Source: Certhia americana
Lineage: Eukaryota; Chordata; Aves; Passeriformes; Certhiidae
NCBI GenBank assembly: GCA_018697195.1
Contig: CM031870.1
Coordinates: forward strand, 6,500,819-6,564,818
DNA length: 64,000 nt
Direction of reading: 5' to 3'
Below, piece by piece: positions 1-12,379 of this stretch (position 1 is its first letter; every line of letters begins with the position of its first letter). The notes under the pieces are model-generated. The model made no database searches, was not told the origin of the DNA, and saw only the letters and a list, made by a program, of their open reading frames with translations. Position numbers and translations under genes: made by a program.

Positions 1-3000
1 TGAACTTCCACATCTAGGAAGGGAAAAAAAAGAGGAAAGCCTAATAACTGCAGGTAGCAGTGCCTTTACTGAAGCTGTAGCATTGACCCTGTTCAACAAT
101 GTTACCATAAAAATAGAACCTCCATTCCTTTCAAGAATGTAGAAGTAAGTGATTCTTAGCCAGCTAGAGGAAAAACATTTTCTGGCTCCTTCTGTTTTCA
201 AACAGCCATGAACACACGTCCAAAAGCTTTGACAGTCCATGGTGTGCCTTGGCAAACCTATGACTGCAAAAGCTATGAGGAACCACTTGAACTCAAACTC
301 CATTTAGTTTCAAAGCAAAAAAAAAAAAAACCCAAACAAAACCAACAAAACCACTGCAGTTATGTTGGAACCCCAGAAGTCACTTCTGAGGCTCAGCTTC
401 TCACACACATCATAATCAACCTAGAGACACTCCCCATACATTCTTGCATAGGGGCCTGTGGAGGCTGATGACTGTTGCCCTTCAGCAGCACAGCGCCCCT
501 ACAAAGTGCCTGTTCTCTTCTTCCCACCCCCATGACAGTCACTTACAGTTATGCCAAGATGTCCTGTCACTCACACACTTGTCCCCAGGTAGGGGACAGC
601 CAGGTGCTCTGCACAGCAGCTCCTGAGGTTCAAATCCTGAGAGTCAGCTGCTGAGGGCAGGCTGACAGGACTTGGGCAGAACCCTGCCTGAACACAACCT
701 CTCATTTCTTCCTGTCTCCATTTAAATATGCTCTAGCCTCTTTCGGTCTGTTTGTATTAATAATGTTGTTAAGAATCCAAAATCTCATTACTGATAATTT
801 CTTCCTGCCCTACAATGTTATCCATGTCTCCTTCTCTCCCATTCAGCTTCTCTCTGCTCACAAACACACAAACCAAATACACCCACTTTAGGGTGCAGGG
901 CATTTCTGTTTTAAAGCACAAGAAGTCCATAAATGTTTCTGAACTTATGAATTACTTTACACAAATATATCCAGGGAAATAAAGTTCACTTTTTAAGCTA
1001 GAACACATTTTCTGCACAAATGCAATACATCATTACATACTATTTCTGAGTCTTAAAGCCAGGTATTTCTCTGTCTGAAAGCCAGAAATATTGATCCTTT
1101 CTATTTTCTAACATTTTAACATTTTCTTTCTTGTACTATTAATCAACAAATTATTTGCTTTTAAAATCAACACAAATCCATTTCTCATAGAAGGTATATT
1201 TGACATAATTCAAATGAAAATAATGTATCTTTTCATCCTAAATATTAAAACAGTATCCCTTACTTAATTGAGCATAATAATTCTGGTCCCTGAACTTCAT
1301 GCATGACGTGTCACCTAATCTACTGTGTCCTGAACACTTATGTCACTGGGTCACACCTGAATCCAGGTCTCCATATGGTGGTGTCGTGGACAGACATCAA
1401 GAGACAAGGAAAAGTCAGTTACAATCACCATCAGTTTGATCTTACATAGTACTATAATATCCTTAAAGTCTCTTGCACAGCATTCTCCTGTTCAGAGTTA
1501 AACCTCATGAACAAACTCTGCAAACACAGTCAGGTCGAACTGAAACAAATGAGAGCTGTGCACTCATCAGATTTGCTCTGGTGGGGCGGAAGCCATAGAC
1601 TGATTATGAACTTAGGAACCACTTAGGGACTTAATTATTTCCATGGTTAGTGAAAATAAACACAATGCACAGGTTGCTCCTTTTTGCTGTAGTTATGTGT
1701 GTGTTTACAAGACCGTATTCATTTCAAGTTCCATGGGCAGCTACTGCTCACAAAAAGTGCCTGGGAACAAAGTCCTTTCACTGATTAGCAGCCCTAGGGA
1801 ATAAAGTCCTTTTTAAAGATCAACAGTACATGCTCAGGGAGCACAAGGCTTACCCACATTGCCCTCCTGAGCCCTCAGTCCTGAGCCCACGGAAATAGAG
1901 CTGGAGAAACAAGCACTTCATTATCCAGTCCTGGCTGCTCTGCAAGCCCCACATTGTGGGGGCAATGTGATAGTGCTCTACAGCATGTGTTAGAAAGGGA
2001 TGAATGCTGCTAATGACAGAGGATCTGAACCTGCCAGCCAGACACAATGTGAGTCTATACCAACACTCCCATGGCAGACTTGTAACAACACCTTGAGGAT
2101 TAAAGCACAAACAACTTCCTTGGAGCAAACACTTCACTGCAGCAGAGCAGAAGAGTTTTGCAATCTGTGGCCTCATATTTGCCTCTGTTGGCCAGGCAAG
2201 CTTCACCTTTAAAAGCAACAAACACTTTCATACTCACAACAAAATCTCTCCCTCTACAGAGCACTTCTGCAGGAACTCCACTATGAGGACTAGAAGTATC
2301 TTTCGGGTAGAGAACATCACTGTTAAATTAAAAAGGAAGAAATTAGTAACTAGGTTCTCTAGAAAAGTGGCATTAGTGAAGATTAATGTAACAAACATGC
2401 CCTCCCTGTTCTGCAGTTAAATTATACCTTTTTCCAAAGCGTGGTTTTCATTAAAGGCATTCATACTGGTGTAATTACACTGCTGCAATTACACCAGTGC
2501 AGAAAGGCTTAGCCCAGCAAAGCACAGCCTTGTGGCAAGCAGGTGTGTGCAACACAGCTACAAGCTCTGCTTTGTTCTTGCAAAGCTTACCCCTATCTTG
2601 GATCTGTGTACACAAGACCAGAATGATCCTAAGAAGTGCTTACGCTGACCTGGTATGCAGCCTTGAAGGCAGCATTTAGCCAAAATGCTGATGTAAGAGC
2701 AAGAGAATTTTTTATTTTCTTCCCAGCAATCAAGGGTTTAACAGAACAATATTATAAAACGCCATACTCGAACCAAGCCCCAAGACCAACATTACTCTGT
2801 GTCCTTGTCTGCTTGCAGGGCCAGCTGACAATAAGTGTGACCAGGCTCTTCAAAGCCCCACAGCAACTCAGGTTCATGATCTTGATCCTACCCAGGCCGA
2901 AGAAATGGATCCCCATTCTGTTCAAAGCTCTGATGTGTGCTGCTCTGTGCCTAAACACCCCATCCACTACAGATCCACGCATCCTCCTCAGACTAGTAAC

Positions 3001-6000
3001 AAAGAATCAGTTATAACCTAAGAACAATCTGAATGCTAATATTCTGCCTTTTAACTTGCTCACAGCTTCCTCCTGTAACAGCTGGAAGGACAGCAGGGTT
3101 GCTGCAAAAGCTGGTCACATTGCTAGTACAGTAGCTGTACACATTGCTGTACCACAATAGCTGAAACATCCTGCTGGCACACTTGGACTGGGAGCTGATG
3201 CCATTCATCTTAACACAGCTATTCCAGAGACTGTAAATCTCTGCATGCAGGGCTTCACCCAGGTAAAAATAATCACACTGCATTTTAGACTTCAATTCCC
3301 AACAGGATGTTCTATCCCAATAAACAGGAAGCTGATACTCCAATTCATTGGTACAGTCAGTACCCTCATGATTTATTGAGTAATGCCTTCCAGAGGCTGG
3401 TTTTCAGCTGACAAGAGCAGCATCCACTGATGAACAGCAATGGGACTGCACAGAAATCCTTATAGGACTGAATTTTGCTAAGAAATACTATAGCTGACAT
3501 TGGTTTAATTTTCTGTGTTTCTGTTTGATGCTAATCTCTGGAAGAATTCAGAACAGCTCTCTCACAAAAGAACCTGAGTGCAGACATCAAAAACCTGTTA
3601 GAACTCAGATGCAAAGACAGATTGCATGACTGCTCAGCCATAATGCCACTTGGGACCAGTACTATGGCACAATGCTTTCACAGCAGCCCTTTGGATGTGC
3701 AATAGCTGACTGCACTGAGACGAAGACAACACGAAACCAAAGGTTTGCAGAGCTGTGAGTGCTGGTGTTTTGGGCTGCAGGGACGGGCACACAAAGCCTG
3801 CGGACCCAGCCCGGTCTACAAGGAGTTCCAGGGCGGTTCCGGCCCAGTCCCTGAGCAGTCCCAGAGTGGTTCCAGCCCGGCCCCCGAGTGGTGCCCGAGT
3901 GGTCCTGGCACAGTGCCAGAGCAGTCCCTGAGCGGTTCTGGCCCAGTCCCCGAGCGGTCCCCGAGCGGTTCTGGCACAGTCCCCGAGCGGTTCCTGAGTG
4001 GTTCTGGCCCAGTCCCTGCACGGTTCTGGCCCAGTCCCCGAGCAGTTCTGGCACAGTCCCCAAGCGGTCCCGTCCCAGTCCCTGAGCAGTTCTGGCCCGG
4101 TCCCCGAGCGGTTCTGGCCCAGTCCCCGAGCGGTCCCAGCCCAGTCCCCGAGCGGTCCCGGCCCGGTCCCCGAGCAGTCCCTGAGTGGTTCTGGCCCAGT
4201 CCCCGAGCAGTCCCTGAGTGGTTCTGGCCCGGTCCCCGAGCGGTCCCGGCCCGGTCCCCGAGCGGTCCCCGAGCGCTGCCCCGGACAAAGGCGGCCGTAC
4301 CTCTTCACCACCCAGTTTCCCTGGACCAGCAGCGCCACCTGCTGCACGCAGCGCAGCACGGCCGTGGGGTCGGTGCCCGAGCCCAGCAGACTCAGCAGGT
4401 TGGCGAACGGCATCACCTTCACTGCAAGGCAAACACAGCGTCACAGACACAGCTCTCGCCCCCAGCAACGCGGATTCAGGGCGGGCACGGGACAAGATTT
4501 ATCTTGGGGAAAGAAATAAAGCCTTAGTTTTACTCAGTTTTACCCCCTGTGCTGTAGTCATCATCTGTTCTGAAAGTATCTGCTAGTGTTGCAGCAGAGT
4601 TGACTGGCTGAACTGGTCACAAATTAATGTATTAATAAAATAATAATTAAAATATAACAAACTATGTCTTTGGCAATATCTGTAAGCAGAGATACCTGAC
4701 AAGGCAGGATGCTCCTGAGGTAAAATCCTCAGGATTTACTCTCATCAGAGAGTAATCCTGAAGAGACAAAATAGAATTCCTAGGTGACATTCATGAAGCG
4801 TGTATCATTACAGACTTCCCAGAAAATGCCAAAGCGCAGGCTGCACATGCTCAGACCCCCACATTCCAGGAGATACTTGCTAAAATAAGTGTATCCAGAA
4901 AGCCATCATCAAATTAGAGATTTTTCTAAGAGTAAATTGATGTCAAGTGTATAAACAGTAAGATCAGCTGTCACTGCTCTTTTTAGGGAAAGGCTTAGGA
5001 TTGAGATTCTTCAGAGAATCAGAGAGCTCGACAGTCTGTTTGGTGGGGTGACAGAACTGGGAATACTGGGGAAGGCACCTTATCTGAGGAAACTAGAAGT
5101 CACAAAGTGAAGTGCAAATGTGCTACAAAAGCTACAAACCGTTCTTCATCAGGATCTTGATCTGATCAGCAAGGGGTAAAGTTCTCAGCTGGGCCATAGA
5201 AAGCACATTGCTTGGAGCCATTGGTTTGTCACTGCAGATAAACAAACAGATTTGCAGCCCATGAAAAGGAGAATCTAGCCAATGTGGACTTTGAACATTA
5301 TGCACAAACACTTACTTCTCTTCCTCTATGCTTGGAGGCATCAGCATCATTAAATATTCACTAGAAGAAAAGGAAACACATTCTTTAAAATGCTTGTTTT
5401 GGGACTTGCCAGGTTTAAGTACAGTAATTTCTCACTTAGAGTAAACCTGCTTGTGTGAATCTACAAAACAAACATCAGCCTGAAAAGATCTCTCCCTTTC
5501 ACTCCCATCTCCTCAGAACTAGTAACAGCTACTGACATTCATCTGCCCGAAGTGAAAGTATGAAGGAAATGTGAGTCAGAATCTTCTGTACAGCAGAGGT
5601 GTCCAAACAGAGCATCTGCACAAGGAAATATATAAGACACAGGTGCTCTGACAGCCATCAGCAGGGTCATGAGAAACCCCACAGACAGAGAGAATCAGGC
5701 CAGCAACAAGCAAAATTTCTGTCCCACCCATGCAACTACCAGTGTCTGTGAGAAAGAATGAGATCCCAAAGACTCTTCAGAACACCCATCACTGATTCAC
5801 TGATTTTAAATGTTAAGAAAAACACACCCACAACATTAACCACAGCCAGACTCTGCCACTTCATTATTACTTGGGCCATGGCTGTCCCAGATGACAGGGA
5901 AGCACTGACTGCATTATGGAAGGCCCATATAGAGCTGCAGTCACCAAGAAACAGACAGAAACATCCTTCAAGTAGTTTCAGTTGTCCCCAAAAATCACAA

Positions 6001-9000
6001 AGGGACGTTTTATAAGATTTGCTAACAATGAAAGTTATTTCCTTCAGAGTATTAATTTATATTAACCAGAAGCAACTTTTAATTTTCCTTTGCAGTATTC
6101 ACAGTCCAAATAATGTAGGGTTGTGATAACGTACAAGTAGCTACAACCCTGAGTAAAAACAAGAGGTTTTAATCTCAAGGGTGTTGGGAAACAAAGAAAG
6201 CAACCTCAATAAGATGAAAACTGGTTTGTTTCTGTATTTTTTTTAAACAATTCAACTTTTATCACAAATAGGATTTTCAAAGAGCAGATTTTTAAAGAAT
6301 ATACCTGCTTATTACTCTGAAAACAATCCCAACTAATTAATGCCATTTCTGAAGGAAACCACCATGCCATTACCTGGGAGATTTAATTAATTCTGTGTTT
6401 TCAGCAAGGCCATGACCTTGACTAAATAAATACTGCCGCTCATGTTCAGAACGGCTATCCTGGAGATAGAGAAAAAAGCAAGAGTCATTATCACGTACTG
6501 AAAATTTACAAAATGCCAGAGAGCTGGATTTCTCATTCCAAACTACGACCACCCTGTCATCATTACACCACTCAAGTGTTCCACCTGGCTAACTGATGTT
6601 CTGCTTTCACTTCCTTGTATGATGCTCACGTGATGTGGGAACATTTCCCTTGCTATGTCTTTGAAACCTCCTAACAGGCACAAGTCAGCCAAACAGGATT
6701 TCTCACACTTGACTGAATGGGTTTCCCAAGTCTTTCACAAAGTCCAGTGCATAATCCAAGACCCAAGTGATTCTTACACTCAGACCCCCTCCTTTCATAT
6801 TTGTCCAGCTCTCTGTTTTGAAGTGTGGAGACCCCAAAGCATAATCCAGCAGAGATACAGATCACTGCAGGGTCTGTTCCAGCCTACAGACGTCCTCTTC
6901 CTCATTATTTTTTGACGATTCCCTGATTCCCATGAGCTTGGATTTAAAAACAGTTCTGGAGCTGGCTGAGCCTTCAGACCCAGGCAGCCTGCTCAGGAGC
7001 CAACACACACCTACCTTCAAGCCATAATAATGCAGGTGAACCCAGTGCTCTTCTGCTTGTCTCTTCTGCAGGAACTCGTAGGACTGAACACGTCGTTGTC
7101 GAGCTTGTTCAGTCTCAGGGCGGGAGAATCTGACCTAGAAGATTTGGGGATCATTCAGCACAGCCCTTAAACCCTTTGAAAAAACCATCTGCATTACTGA
7201 TCTGGTGTACCAGTAACAAGCTAGGGGCCCTAGCTTCAAAGAATCACCCCTTGCTCTCAGTGCCATCTTTATGCCTGTGCAACAAGGGTGAGTCCACCTG
7301 GCCTCCTCCACCCAAGCCCAGGGTAAGCAGGACTAGCTGAGGTTTGCTGTCCTTTCATTTCACTCTGAATTCTCAAGCTTTCTTGTGAACTGTTGCCTGA
7401 ACCAGCATAAAAAGGAAAACTTGGACATACAGTAATTTGCTTAACATCATCTTCAGCTTCATCCTGGGATGAATCACCACCTGCCAGAAAACACAAAAAT
7501 AAACACATCACTGCAGTGAAACAGCCAAAAGCCAGTCTGGGGGCCCATGAAGGAAGAAAGGACACTGAGAACTCCACGTGCATGGCTTCAACCCCAGCCT
7601 GACAAACTATGCCACGTATGACTGCATCACACTGCTCCTGTGATAGGACACCCTGTTGCCATGACCTTTCCAGTGGCAGTGGTGACACAGTCCCTACCAT
7701 GACCCTTTGTCTCTACCCAGCACCTCCCATCCCTCTGCCAATCCCCCACACTGCCCATAAAAGCATTTAGGTAAAAAAAAAACCAAAATCAGTGAAACAA
7801 TTTGAGAAATGGCCTAATGACGACTGTGTTGTTACATTCAGAACAGAATAACTCTTATCAGTCACATTACAGAGAAAACTTGTATCTCACCTCCCCTAAG
7901 AAAACACAATTGTGGAGAATTTACCTTCATTAGCAGCTTCTCTTTCTCGGTGTTTTGCATCAGCCTTGTCCAAGTAGGTGAAGCTTGGCCTCAGCTGAAG
8001 AATGCCATGTAGTGGAGTCAAGTGAAGTTCACCTGAAAAAGAGAATCAATGCTGGTTAAAATTGATTTTTTACACTGCACAAGAACACAACTTTTCATTA
8101 TCTCCCTGTCTTTGTAAAGCCACAGCTTCAATTGAGCATAAATATTTAATACAGCAAAACGTAAAAAGGGATTGAAGTGAAAAATTCATCCAGTGCTCAG
8201 GATTTCAAGGGAATATGAAAGACCAAGACCTGTTTCTGTTATTTTGCCTTTTGTATTGAAATGAGATCTTGTAGAGAGCCACATTCTGGCACAGGCCTGG
8301 CCCATAGTCCAGAAGACTCCTAATATAATAGTCATCACTGAAAACAATCTACAGATTGTCATCTCAAATGACCACCAGACCAAAAGTCTGTGATGGCCTG
8401 GGCAGTCAAGAGAGGGACAAAAAGTGCTGAACAGGAAAATAAGACCAACAAAATTAGATTAAGAAAGCAATATAAATAATAATTATAATTTCATGCTAAA
8501 AATAGTGTATTATTTCAGGCCACTATGAACTGCTAAGATTCTGCAGGCACCTACAAATGCAGGTTTTCTTACATGATATTTACAATTTTGATAGACCTAT
8601 TTAAGGACTCTTGGGGACATTGTTAAGGAAAAAAATTCATTTCTTTAAAGACCCATCAGTCAATTAAAACCTATGGAAAAAAAAATATCAAACAGGTCTT
8701 ATCTTAACACTGAAATGAGTATGTTTCACTGATGAGAGGGTTAAGCAAAAGAAACTTACCTTTTTTATAAACAGCAGCTGCATAGCGGGAAACATTACTG
8801 GCAGCTTGGGAAGAGCAGAAAGTTTGCTTGTCCATCAGCTTCCTGCAGACAGAGGAGGGCAGTGAGATGGCATTCCCCAGGCAATGTGACAGGCAGGTAC
8901 CAAAAGTCTGAAAGCACCAATTCTCAAAATGGACTGTCAACAACTGCACCCGACAAATATCCATCACTTCTGCCTGCAAATCTGAATTCATGATGCACCC

Positions 9001-12000
9001 CAAAAAATGTAGGTTACTCTCAAGAATACTTCCTACAGAACAGTGTCCAAAGCAGCCCCTGTAACTGTACAGCCACTGGAGGACACACATCTGTGCTCAC
9101 CCCAAAAAGGAAAGGAAGGCAAAGAGGACACCTACGAGGAATAGGTGCTTGTTTCATCTGTGCATGTGCCATCCACGTTGAGAGCGATCTGCTCTCCTTT
9201 GCTTCGACAATAGTTAGGATTCAAAGTATCAATGGCCATTTCAAGTTCAACCTAAAGAATATCAAGGAAAGACAGCTAATTACCATGGCACAACCCCAAA
9301 CATATCAATTAAACCTCAACCCCACACTTTGAAACATTTCCACAGGTTTACAGCAAATTTAAGTACATAAGCAGCATCATTCAAATCCACAGGGCAAATC
9401 TCACACAGAGTTGAACAGCACATAGATGGGTTTGGTACAGGGAGGTCATTTGAACAACAAGCTAGAGATACATAAGCTCCCAGGTACATGGATGGGATCA
9501 GAAAAAGCAGAGTTCTTTAGGCAGCCCTGAAATACATTCACTTTGCTGGATTCCTTCCATGACACTATCAGTCTAATTTAATTATCAATACAGATCACGT
9601 GCACAAGCAACCTCCTTCAAGCCTCCTCATCACCCAGGAACCATTCATAAAATGGATTTCCTTCTAGTTCAGCCACCAAGAATAGAAAGTAACTGTCCTC
9701 TTCAGAGGCAAAGGCCTCGATTCTGCTAATCAGAGACTGCAGCACTTACCACCGACTTCCACTTGTCAGAGCACCATAACAAGCTCCAAATCTTTACTTA
9801 TAGGAAGAATTATTCCCCCCCCCTCAACTTTAAATTTCAGACAAATGTCCAAAAATAAGCATTCTCCTGCATAATGTTTCTATTTATATCCTGTGACAAT
9901 ACAGAACATATTCTTCTTCATATTCATAAACTGAACTAGTTTCAAGTCCCTAGATGAGACAGCATATTTACAAAGATTTGCACCGACGCTGAAAGACAGA
10001 GGATGGCTCCAAGGCTCAATCCTTCTTCAACCCTTCTCTGAATACTGCAAAGACCTTTTCATTCAAGCTCTTTTCACACAAGCATCCACAGACTGAAGTA
10101 GCATTAGTAACCATGTTTCCCTAAGTAATTCTGTTTTCTATTAAATAGTGGCTTTCCCACCACGATTTACAAACTACTTTCATTCTAAAGTCTACTTTAC
10201 AGACACAATAAAAGATTCTTCATACCTTCAAGAACAGAGATCTGGTCCTGCAAGTAGCTGCATGGTTAGAACAGCTCAACAGCACAATGTGCTTTTCTTA
10301 AGTATATTCTGCACACCATAAACAAACTTTTACAGACTAGACTCAAATGATGACTAACCTTTTGCTGCTTTGGTTTTATCTTCGCTGATAAATGTGTAAC
10401 ATCATCGTAGGTCATGGAAGCTGGGCGAATGGGATACTGGAAAACAGATCATTTCATACCCCTCTTCTTTTAAAGAGCAAAGAACTTAAAAGAAATTAAC
10501 TCAATTTCCCCTGTCCCCTCATATGCAGATCCACTGCCAGATCTCAGAGACAAGATACCAAGAAAAGACATTAATTGTCTGATTTGTGAGTCATCAGGGG
10601 ATTTGGAAGCATGACCTAGAAAGCTTGTTGTTTTCCTTCCAGCCCTTTGCTTTTGTCACTTTACAAACCCCTTCCTGCCCCTCACACACCACAATAACCT
10701 GTAACACAGGAAAATAGACTCACACATTAGTCCAGCAAAAAAAGAAAACCTTATCCCACAGCATTAATTCTCTGTAGAGTTATTGGAAGTAAAATGTCTG
10801 TGGGTTTATACAAGTAAATGTTAGCTCAGAAAGTACAGGCCACATGTTTGATCAGGAGAGCAGACCCACGTTTAGCCACGTGGGTCTCTCTTCTGAGCCC
10901 TCTGGGAATGCTGAGCAGTAGTGTGGTATCCCAGTGAAATCTCCCAGCCACAGCAACACCCTGCTAAAGCTGCCAGGTCTCCAGCTTACCCACAGGCCCC
11001 ACCATCAACCAGACTCACTCCTGCCTCCAAACTGAGACACAAACAGGTTCTCTATAGCCAAGACCTTGACAGACTGAAGCATAAAGTTATGCTCTTTGCA
11101 TTTATTTTAAACAAACTACCATTGCATAAAAGTTAACTGAAATACCTGAAACAGATAGAGCTTCTCCAGTAGACTTCTGGCCAGAAACACGTCAATCTGA
11201 AAGGCAAAACAAATAACTTTCATCAGATGCCAACTGTAATAGAAGTATAACCCTTAGAGCTCAAATACTGACAACATCAGCTTTTTATTATTAACTCTAA
11301 TACAAAACAGATTTGTGACTCTCCTGTCAGAAGTTTCCTCTCTGCTGACTTTGACATGAAATTCTGCAGTTGGCCTTTTTAAAAACCAAACCATAAAATC
11401 CCACTACAAAGAGGCAGCAGACAGTGGCTCTAGCTGTGTTTTTCCTCTCTAAGGAAACGTGGCAAACAAATGTGAAAGAGAATTTTTTTTCCTCCAAGGA
11501 TGTGAAGCAAATCTGTTATCACAATAATAGAAAGAGGAGGAAGTTCTTGGTTTGGCAGCATGACTGAAAGGTAAGTTCGTTACTGGTATTTTGGCATAAA
11601 ATCTTTCTAAATTAGACAAGAGACACCCACATCCTAGAGCTGGTTCAATACTTCCATTTGGCCATCAGAACTGAAAACACACAGATGTTTCATGAATAAG
11701 ACATATGGAAGCTGCCATTTCAGATACACTCCTGACAATTGCTACTCTTTATCTCATGACTTTTCACCTTCTGTGGATTTGCCCTTCTTTGTGCTTCTGG
11801 TGTGTAAAATCAGATATCAAGTGACAAGACACTGGCTACTTCTTGGGAGTCCTTTAAAGAAGTCCAGACTTAGAACACAACTCCTTTCTTCAGCAGAAGG
11901 CATGAACACTGTAGACATATGTTGTAACAAACACTAACTCATCACAGTAATTCCAATTTTTTCAGCTCCCAGAGACATGAAATGGAGTTCACTGGAAGCA

Positions 12001-12333
12001 CACAATGGTAGAAACAAATTCCCCACCTTCTCTTCTCCCACAGACAGATTACAAAGGGTGATAAACCTGAGCTGCATCTGCCAACATGGACAAGACTATT
12101 CTGACAAAACAGATACCATGAGCCATATACGTGGCCCACACAACATAATTCTTTGTACAGCAGCAGCCACTGGTTATAAGACAACCACTGATGTTGATGA
12201 CACATGGTTTCAGCAATGTAGGGACACTGGGAACTGTAGTAATAAAAATAATGAAAAATTCTCATGTACCATCACAGTTGCAACAATGCACTTTTACCTC
12301 TTGTATAATTGGATCATCTTCTTCATTTGCCAT
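1..12333 (-). CDS. POLR3E: POLR3E, RNA polymerase III subunit RPC5 (N-terminal half; runs off the left edge)
   Basis: RPC5 pairs with RPC4 on Pol III in the nucleus and takes part in initiation and termination. Coding exons in transcript order: 12298-12333, 11146-11196, 10359-10436, 9136-9251, 8760-8842, 7925-8032, 7431-7480, 7015-7134, 6374-6459, 5316-5360, 5140-5231, 4301-4421, 2238-2319 and 1-13 (cut by the edge). All junctions are GT-AG and phases agree, giving 360 residues; the family is about 700 long. The protein begins MANEEDDPIIQE. Recognisable family stretches include YPIRPASMTYDDVTHLSAK, SSQDEAEDDVKQITVRFSRP and KVMPFANLLSLLGSGTD (from residue 290). The N-terminal part is the RPC5/Sin-like domain. 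The start is the first ATG after the acceptor that opens exon 2 at 12379. Oddity: the intron after 4301 opens straight into a minisatellite. The C-terminal half is outside the window. Identification rests on recalled family sequence, and I am very sure of it. Confidence 0.96.
2465..2498. repeat. Perfect 12-bp inverted repeat (hairpin) in a POLR3E intron
   Basis: The arms ACTGGTGTAATT (2465-2476) and AATTACACCAGT (2487-2498) are exact reverse complements separated by 10 nt. The left arm also belongs to a self-complementary 12-mer, GTGTAATTACAC (2469-2480). It lies in the intron between POLR3E exons 2238-2319 and 4301-4421. It could be a relic of a transposon or an old conserved element; no family was recognised. 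Confidence 0.8.
3835..4283. repeat. GC-rich minisatellite, 22-bp unit (about 20 copies) in a POLR3E intron
   Basis: Diverged tandem copies of a unit close to GGTTCTGGCCCAGTCCCCGAG plus C on the plus strand, made of two 11-bp half units; some places drop or add a half unit. On the transcript (minus) strand it is G-rich with many GGGG and GGG runs. It lies inside the intron that starts at 4300, ending about 17 bp from the 5' splice site. The sense unit contains no stop trinucleotide, which explains the long open frames here. Those frames are composition artefacts, not genes. Confidence 0.93.
6700..6870 (-). mobile_element. Decayed CR1-like LINE fragment in a POLR3E intron
   Basis: On the minus strand the sequence resembles the 3' coding part of CR1 (a stretch reading roughly as a change from GGGGTCTCCACACTTCAAAA into GCTGGACAAA, then an AAGACTTGGG-like block). 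It is much diverged. It falls between exons 6374-6459 and 7015-7134. Confidence is limited because only a remembered consensus was compared. Confidence 0.45.
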
Positions 12334-12379
12334 GCTAGGATAAAACAAAGCTTTTTCTTGGCGTATTCCTTGGCGCAAC
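12334..12379 (-). other. POLR3E: POLR3E exon 2, 5' UTR part
   Basis: Upstream of the POLR3E ATG, a strong acceptor (pyrimidine tract ending TTTCCTTTCAG) ends at 12380, so exon 2 would carry about 46 nt of leader. A second AG lies immediately before the ATG (12335-12336) but has a poorer tract. The upstream partner would be the non-coding exon in the CpG island near 16.4 kb. The splice site is visible; its use is inferred. Confidence 0.65.

Noticed and set aside
3634..4586. Several long open frames on both strands (up to 277 residues) of Gly/Pro/Arg/Ser repeats
   Set aside because: They are translations of the 22-bp minisatellite, open in many frames because the unit lacks stops. Only the POLR3E exon 4301-4421 within them is real.
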